Shown: in pieces, positions 57,918 to 64,000 of the stretch | Layout of the letters: each line of letters opens with the position of its first letter | How positions within the stretch are numbered: the first letter of the stretch is position 1 | DNA from: Verticillium longisporum | Taxonomy: Eukaryota > Ascomycota > Sordariomycetes > Glomerellales > Plectosphaerellaceae | NCBI GenBank assembly: GCA_019188255.1 | Contig: JAETXT010000006.1 | Location: 4,402,001-4,466,000 of the forward strand | Reading direction: 5' to 3' | Length of the DNA: 64,000 nt | Program-made: the position numbers and the translations under genes | Notes under the pieces: model-generated | Told to the model about the DNA's origin: nothing | The model's input: the letters and a program-made list of their open reading frames with translations, nothing else | The model's database searches: none

Positions 57918-59721
57918 ATGGCGCATCAAAGCCAACTTCACCAATCAGAGCTTGTGGTCAATGACGAGAAGACAAGGAGGCTGAGGGTACGAAAGCAGCT
58001 ATTGGCAGACGATAATGATGCTTTGCAACAGCGCCTGAAGGTCTGTGGGTCCCAGATCACTCAGCTGTCGGGGCAGCTTGAACAGGCACAGTCGGAGGGG
58101 AAGGCAGCGAAGCAAGCCTATCGCCAGCTTAAAAAGGCCCTCGATACCCAAGCACGGGAAGCCTCACACCTCAAGGTATGTGCTCAACAGCTCTTGATCA
58201 TCGTGCTTTCCGCCATTGACTCATTTTCTGCAGATGGAGCTCGAGTCGCTCAACAACACAGCCCAGGATTCCACCAAGGTGCTAGCCGAAAAGCTGGCTC
58301 TCAGTCGCGAAATTGCGCAAATGAAACCGGAACTTGAACACCTACGTTCCCAGCTGGCACATCAACAGACTGTGCTTGCGGAAAGGCTGTCTCTGGAGCG
58401 ACAACTCAACTCGGCCGAAGTTGAGCTAGCCGCCGAAAGGCGTGCTCGGTTACAATCCGCGGAGAAGCACGACCTTGAAAGAGCCAACGGCGACGAAACA
58501 AAGCAGAAGTTGAAGGATGTCGAAACCCGATTGGCAGTCGAAACGCGCGAATCGGAACGACTTCGTCAAGAACTTGCATCAGCGCAAGACGATTCACGAT
58601 CACGAGAGAAGAGGACCGCCGCGGACGCAGAACTGCAGGCAAAAGTCAAAGAACTCGAAAAGTCATTGGCGAATGAGAAACACGAGGCCAAGCGGGCGAA
58701 GAAGGAAGCTGAAGTTGCGCTGTCTGAGCTGCAGGCCCAGAATGAAAAACTCGAGTCCAGGGTGGACAGCCTCAAGACGAAGTTGCGAAGCACTCAGAGC
58801 GAACTGAAGGGATCCAAGGCGGAGCTCGAGACCATGCGAGAGACACATGTCACAAACCTCAAGGGCGCAAGCCGCGCATCAGGACCCGACCACCACGCTG
58901 CGAAAAAACGACGAGCTGTAGACCTGGATGCTGAGGACATCACAACTGAGGCCACCAATGATGGCGATTGGAAATCTCGCCGACCTGCTAAGAAACGAGG
59001 GCTTGACCAAACGCTTCTTGGAGAGAAGTCTACATTCTCGATTACGCCTTTCCTGAATCGCACCAAGGGTGTGAACGTCGACGCATCTGTGGACGAGGAT
59101 GCAGAGGAAGATGAAGCGGATGTGAGCCACATTCCTCATGCCGAAACGGCCCGGAGGGCTGAGGCCGAGGCTGTGGATGCAGCCAAGGACGTGGAGAGGG
59201 AGCTCGTCTCTGCCACATCCAGAGCTGAAGGAAAGCAAGGCAAGGCTCGAGGAAGGCCTAAGAAGGCTCTTGCATCGACATCCCCCAATATTCCACCCCG
59301 AGCAGTCGCTCGGCCAGACAAGATGAAGACGGCTGCAAGGAAGGTTGCAGTGCTGACGCAGGTTACTGAGGAGTCGACTGATGTTGAAGCTCCAGCAGCC
59401 GGTACAGTCAGCGCTACGCATGATGTTTCAGACCCCTCTATTGACGCCTCTGTCGAGAACGGGGCCGTCAAGCCAGCTGTTCGGGTTCTCGAGAAGAAGA
59501 AGAAGCGCAAACTGGTCGGTGACAGCTCAAAGACGATATTCGACGAGGAGGAAGCAGAGCCTGTAGATCTACCGGTCAAGAGGAGCAACCAAATCAAGCT
59601 TGGGCCGGGCAAGATTCTGAAGAATCCCAAGCTGGGCATGGCTCGCAAGGCCTTTGCAGGGGCGGCGTTCTCTCCTCTCAAGAAGGATCGCAGGGGCGTA
59701 GGCGCGAGTTTCCTGGTATAG
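57918..59721 (+). CDS. unrecognised nuclear-type coiled-coil protein, 581 residues
   Basis: I do not recognise it. Exons 57918-58175 and 58234-59721 join in frame across a 58-base intron (GTATGT donor, TTCTGCAG acceptor). Residues of about 20-300 form an almost unbroken, charged coiled coil (Gln/Glu/Lys/Leu heptads such as LAERLSLERQLNSAEVELAA). A basic cluster AKKRRAVD near 308 resembles a nuclear localisation signal. A compact motif STFSITPFLNRT is near 352, an AT-hook-like GKARGRPKKA near 421, and the C-terminus ends in ARKAFAGAAFSPLKKDRR. Long coil plus DNA-binding-type tail fits a chromosome, kinetochore or spindle-pole protein, but that is inference. In Sordariomycetes such proteins evolve fast outside short C-terminal motifs. 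Confidence 0.85.
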
Positions 59722-60246
59722 GTCTTGGTCTGGGATATGTTTGAGGTTGGCAGGGCTTCGGTCCAGTTTGGCGTTATTGATTTGAAGTGTACGGATGCAT
59801 TGATCGGCGTACTAGTGTGACTGGGGTGTCACAGCAGGTTAACGGTATGTTGCACGTTTCGTGCAATACGAATATTACGTTCCTAATTGAGGAAAGTAAA
59901 TGACAAGAACTTTGTACCACAAGAGCCAAACCTCCAACTAACGTGACTGATTCTGCTCGCCGAAATGATGTGTAACTATCAAATTCCTTATTCATACCTC
60001 ATGACTTATGAGGCACTGGCCTTGAAGAGCGCAAGTTCATCTCGTTCGTCTGTAGCTTAGTCATCATGTCGCCGGAGCTTGGACCTTGGAGAGGCCATTG
60101 ATAGGTATGGTGTTGAACATGAAGGAGGCTGATGAAATCACAAAATATTGATTGAATCGTCAATCCTTCGTTCCTTCTGCCACAAGCTGTTCGCCTTTAT
60201 TGTAATTTAACATACTTGATTTTGTCTCACTAATCAGCTACAAGTC
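59722..60246. other. spacer upstream of MRM2
   Basis: More AT-rich than most of the window. It holds the 3' UTR of the coiled-coil gene and the MRM2 promoter. No gene or RNA is seen. Confidence 0.45.
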
Positions 60247-61644
60247 ATGAGCAGCAGCTTGACTGGCAGGGTTCATTTTCGACGCCTTCTCACATCATCA
60301 AAAGTGTCGATTCCAATACCGTCCAGACTTACCATCCTTCCTCAACAAAAAGGGCCACAGGATCAATGTCGTCTGTCGTCATCAAACAGTCGATGGAAGG
60401 CACGTCAGGGCAATGATGTTTTTGCACGGGAGGCTCGGGTGCAGGGACTCAAGAGCCGTGCTGCTTTTAAGCTTCTTGAGGTCGGTACACTCAATTCCGG
60501 TCACCACACGGCCACGTCCACCCGAACACAAGTCAGCTGTGAGAATACGCAGCCACTAACTGTCGCTCCCAGTTGGATAGCAAGTACCGCATATTCAAGA
60601 AGGATCAGGTAGTCGTAGACCTCGTAAGATCTCCCACTCACGTCACATGTGTCTCGGTGCTGATCGGAAGCCAAGGGTTATGCTCCAGGGAGCTGGTCCC
60701 AGGTCGCGGTGGAGCGGACGAAGCCTTCAGGCAGTGTTCTCGGGATTGACTTGATCCCGGCACAACCACCACGAGGTGTGTCTACTATCCAGGGCGACTT
60801 TCTCTCGCCAGCAGTACAAGGTATGGTCAAGGATTTTCTGGTCCGCGCACAACGACGCCGCCGCCCCGATAAGAAACCGACAGTAAGCGCTGCGCAACCC
60901 GGCGACCAGTCTCACAGCGAAGTTAAGTCTTTCGGCGATGAGCCAGCCCTCAACACCGTTGTTGAAGACAAACCGAGCTACATCGACCTGGAACGGGCGG
61001 AGACGGCAGACCAGACAACAGCCGAGGAGACGAGCAAGAGTTTGAAGTTGGTAAACGTATGTATTTCTCTGCTTCTATACTGCCAGCCCTGTTGGCTCCC
61101 TTCCCGTGGCTGCCGTGGGATTTGACCGCCTAGGCTTACCCATACTGACTCGGCGAAAGGTTGTGTTGAGTGACATGTCAGCCCCATGGGACCAAACTTC
61201 CGGCTTCGGCGTGAACACACTTAGTAATCCTTACAACAGGATGATGAACACAAGCGGCGTCACCTTTAAAGACCACGTCGGCAGCATGGTCAGTGGAGCG
61301 CCTTTTGATTTCTTCTCGTGTCACTAATGCGGAGCCGAAACAGGATCTCTGCTACGCAGCGCTCCAGTTTGCCAGCGATACCCTCAAGCCTGGCGGTCAC
61401 TTTGTGTGCAAATTCTACCAGGGCGCAGAGGACAAAGAGCTGGAGAAACAGCTGCGGAAGCTCTTCGCCAAGGTATTCAGGGACAAGCCTGAGTCATCGC
61501 GGAAAGTGAGTTAGTTCCCGCATAGCGACGTGCTACCAAAGACATTGACCCTCAGGATAGGACTCGAAAGAGGGCTACTTTGTTGGTCTGAACAGGAAGG
61601 CAACAGTGCACCTGGGAGATTCGAGCGACGAACCGAGGACATAA
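60247..61644 (+). CDS. MRM2: MRM2, mitochondrial 21S rRNA 2'-O-methyltransferase (RrmJ/FtsJ family)
   Basis: Methylates the universally conserved uridine of the peptidyl-transferase centre in the mitochondrial large rRNA. Six exons: 60247-60480, 60573-60623, 60676-61056, 61160-61288, 61344-61505 and 61561-61644 (346 residues). An Arg/Ser-rich presequence of about 45 residues suits mitochondrial import. The FtsJ core follows: catalytic Lys in SRAAFKLLELDSKY; SAM motif VVVDLGYAPGSWSQVAV; LGIDL; catalytic Asp in VVLSDMSAPWD; and Lys in GGHFVCKFYQG. A 70-residue linker between LGIDL and VLSDM is an insertion relative to bacterial RrmJ. The last acceptor is GGATAG at 61560, because the nearer CAG would leave an in-frame stop. 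Confidence 0.93.
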
Positions 61645-62495
61645 GTGTACCAGGAACAAGTGAAATAGAGTGTAAATTCCGTAAGATTTTGCAGATGATA
61701 CGTCGTCTACATATAGCCTTGGTTCGCACAACCGAGGCACGGATAGTCTGTCGTTTCGTTGCGGAAGCATCTCACGGGTGCTATGACATGAACACTTAAG
61801 GGTAGGACTAAGGCTGCTCAATCAGAAAAATTAAAAATTAAGTTGGCTCTGGGATTACCCATGGATAACATGTGCATGACTTATTCACGATGAACATGTC
61901 TCAGGACATTGATCATACTCTCGTGAAAGTCCAACCCTGCCGAGGCTTCATATGGTGTTGCGAAGATACCTTTGGGGATTTAGGCTCAAGTGATACTTAT
62001 GTCACCAACAAGGTCCCGCAGAGATGTAGTGACATTGCTCATAATCGCAGCGACATGCAAGCAATTCACAAGTTACGAACTAGCACACTTGCCCATTCAC
62101 CTGTTAAATCTCAACACACTTCGCCATTCACTACAGAGATCTGGACAACGATGGTAAACTGATACATTTTAACAGCGAGATTCGAAAAGACCAAACATTT
62201 ACGTTCACATTCACTTGACTGGACGGATTTTGGTTCATGTGCCAGGATTTTCATTGGGGTCGTCTTCTGGGTTGATGCCCAGTCTCCGTTCGATGGCTAC
62301 CTTTTTAGCCAGCGTGCAATCATCCATCCCCTTAACGATGTTGATTGACCAACCCTGTGCATCCGAAAGACCAAACGAGGAAGCCAGCCTAGGACGCCCG
62401 CCATGATCTACCATCATCTCCAGTCCTCCATCCCCTGCTTCAGCCGAAGTTCCACGTCATCACACAATGCCCTTTACTTGTCACATCTAGGTGCT
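61645..62495. other. convergent spacer between MRM2 and RACK1
   Basis: 850 bases between two 3' ends, moderately AT-rich. It should contain both 3' UTRs. No gene is seen. Confidence 0.5.
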
Positions 62496-64000
62496 TTACG
62501 CCCTGGACATGACACCCCAGGCGCGGATGACGTTGTCGGTGTAGCCGGCGAAGAGGGTCTGGCCATCGGCGCTCCAGGCCAGGCTGACACACTCGGGCTC
62601 ACGGCTCTTCTTGCCGACGGCGGTGAACTCGGGCTTCAGCTCATCAACCTTGCTCTTCTTCTCGAGGTCGAAGATGATGATGCTGGTGGCGGTAGCGGCG
62701 CACAGCCAGTAGCGGTTGGGGAGAAGACGAGAGCGTGGATCTCGTCGTTGGCGTTGAGAGAGTAGAGGTGCTTGGACTCGTTCAGGTCCCACAGCATGGT
62801 GGTACCGTCCTTGCCACCGGAGGCGCACAGGGAACCGTCAGGGAGATGGTGACGGTGTTGATGTAGCCGGTGTGGCCGATGTGGTCGGTCTGCAGCTTGC
62901 AGGTGTTGAGCTCCCAAACCTATCAATTGTCCTGATCAGCACATGTTTTGCCATGACAGGTATGCCGTGTGACGATCTGTAGCAGAATTCAAGAAGAAAA
63001 ATGTCGAATAAAAAAATCAGTGCATATGGTGAATAGTGGTCTCATGGCCTGCGAACAGGCTCTGAAGTAGCAAATACTTTTGGTTGCAATGCATCATGTG
63101 GGTTGCTGTGGTGCTCCCTCGTGGGAGGTCGCGAACTGAACAAGTGGAATTTCGGCTTACCTTGACGAGCTTGTCCCAGCCGGAGGAGACAATGACGGGG
63201 TTCTGGGGGTTGGGGCTGAAGCGGACGCAGGAGACCCACTCGGTGTGGCCCTTGTCGGAGATGGTGAACTTGCAGTCACCGAGGGTGTTCCAGAGCTTGA
63301 TGGTGCGGTCGCGCGAGCCGGAGACGATCTGACGGTTGTCGGCAGAGAAGGAGACGGAAAGAACGTCGTTGGTGTGGCCGACGAAGCGGCGGGTGGTGGT
63401 GCCGGTCGACAGCTCCCAAAGGCGGAGAGTCTTGTCCCACGAGGCGGACAGGGCGTAAGCGCCGTCAGAGGAGATAACCTGCCAGTCCTGCATCAGCCCA
63501 TTGTCCACAGCAATCGTGACTTCTCTCAGTCGGTGGTTTCGAGGTTAAACATACGCAGTCCGAGACGATGTGGGAGTGGCCGTGGAGGGAGCGCTTGGGG
63601 TAGCCGTATTGGGACTCGTCGCGGGTCAGGTTCCAGATGATCAGGGTCTTGTCACGGCTACCGGACAGGAGCATGTTGGGGCTGTGAGGGTGTCGGCGTT
63701 AGCAATCGAAGATTCTCAGTACGACTGGCGCTGGAGGCTGGGTTTCGATCTGGGCGTGCCGCCATGATGCTTGACGGGTGACGAGATCAAGGTGTCGTGG
63801 GAGGTTCGCTTACTTCTCGATGGAGGTCGCCAGACTGGTGACCCAGCCATTCTGCAAAGGCGCTGTTAGCAAGTCTTCTTTTTGAAATCATGTCGCGAGC
63901 GACTCTGCACACCGTCTTGCCTGCCAGAAAGTTCCGACTGCGGCAAGATGGACTGACGATGGGGTGTCAACTTACGTGGCCCTCGAGGGTACCCTTCAGA
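62496..64000 (-). CDS. cpc-2: RACK1 (Cpc2/Asc1), partial at right edge, two one-base losses
   Basis: Seven-blade WD40 protein of the 40S ribosomal head and signalling scaffold. Minus-strand exons: 64000-63976 (partial), 63851-63814, 63681-63555, 63487-63161 and 62919-62496. The first residues, about six including Met, lie beyond the window; visible sequence starts [10 protein letters not shown] motifs include [64 protein letters not shown] and the C-terminal [13 protein letters not shown]. In the last exon the frame slips twice, at the G runs 62841-62843 and 62718-62721; one extra base at each restores [12 protein letters not shown] and [12 protein letters not shown], and the exon length then becomes divisible by three. 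The 241-base last intron hosts a U24-type snoRNA. Confidence 0.95.
63012..63102 (-). ncRNA. U24: U24 (snR24)-type C/D-box snoRNA in a RACK1 intron
   Basis: It lies within intron 62920-63160, on the sense strand of RACK1. Elements in RNA order: box C ATGATGC (63097-63091), a guide element ATTTGCTACTT (63075-63065), box D' CAGA (63064-63061), a GCCTG-TTCG-CAGGC hairpin (63060-63047), C'-like CATGAGA (63046-63040) and box D CTGA (63020-63017). The guide is complementary to AAGUAGCAAAU of the large-subunit rRNA, and the fifth base before D' faces the A that U24 methylates in yeast (Am1449). Box C ends in C rather than A, and I see no long terminal stem. In S. cerevisiae snR24 also lies in the ASC1 (RACK1) intron. 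Confidence 0.88.

Noticed and set aside
62496..62919. Programmed frameshifting in RACK1
   Set aside because: No slippery heptamer or conserved precedent; restoring one base in each G run makes the exon length and protein match the family exactly.

Overview
The window reads as nuclear DNA of a filamentous ascomycete (Pezizomycotina, most likely Sordariomycetes/Hypocreales). Grounds: high-GC coding sequence; short introns of mostly 50-100 bp with GTRNGT-like donors, CTRAC-like branch sites and YAG acceptors; long gene-poor spacers; and gene content such as the pH-sensing receptor PalH, an AA9 lytic polysaccharide monooxygenase, a vacuolar HMT1-type ABC transporter and single-copy housekeeping genes. 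There is no operon structure, no CRISPR array and no recognisable transposon or tRNA gene. Taxonomy is inferred from gene content and was not tested by search.

Layout. 1-1616: mostly non-coding, with one candidate spliced microprotein (389-523). 1617-4985: an unrecognised 594-residue protein, then KTI12 (Elongator partner). 4986-9129: gene-free, followed by PalH (9130-11649). 13640-15073: ceramide synthase (LAG1 family). 17562-21096 (minus): HMT1-type half ABC transporter. 21097-31491: a 10.4 kb stretch with no supportable gene. 31492-32808: SRAP/HMCES-type abasic-site protein. 32980-34094 (minus): AA9 LPMO. 35048-39610 (minus): largest subunit of RNA polymerase III. 40993-44339: DDHD phospholipase, convergent with a zinc-finger/ankyrin protein (44367-45220, minus). 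46639-48865: fimbrin. 49581-50836: SR-type splicing factor. 52492-53740: mitochondrial carrier. 54262-55129: ribosomal protein eL18. 56005-57188 (minus): OST3. 57918-59721: unrecognised coiled-coil protein. 60247-61644: mitochondrial rRNA methyltransferase MRM2. 62496-64000 (minus): RACK1, cut by the right edge, with a U24-type C/D snoRNA in its last intron.

The genes do not form a pathway; this is an ordinary core-chromosome mix of translation (eL18, RACK1, U24, MRM2, KTI12), transcription and splicing (Pol III, SR protein), secretion and lipids (OST3, LAG1, DDHD), cytoskeleton and environmental sensing. Exon models below were built by hand; most close in frame exactly.

The two points most worth a reader's time are these. 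(1) Seven isolated one-base losses sit in short G/C or A runs or GC-rich stretches inside four otherwise intact, mostly essential genes (LAG1, DDHD, fimbrin, RACK1), which points to consensus errors rather than pseudogenes. (2) A U24 snoRNA lies in a RACK1 intron, the same host-guest pairing known from budding yeast. Intergenic DNA also carries many copies of a short palindromic word built from TACCTAGGTA.
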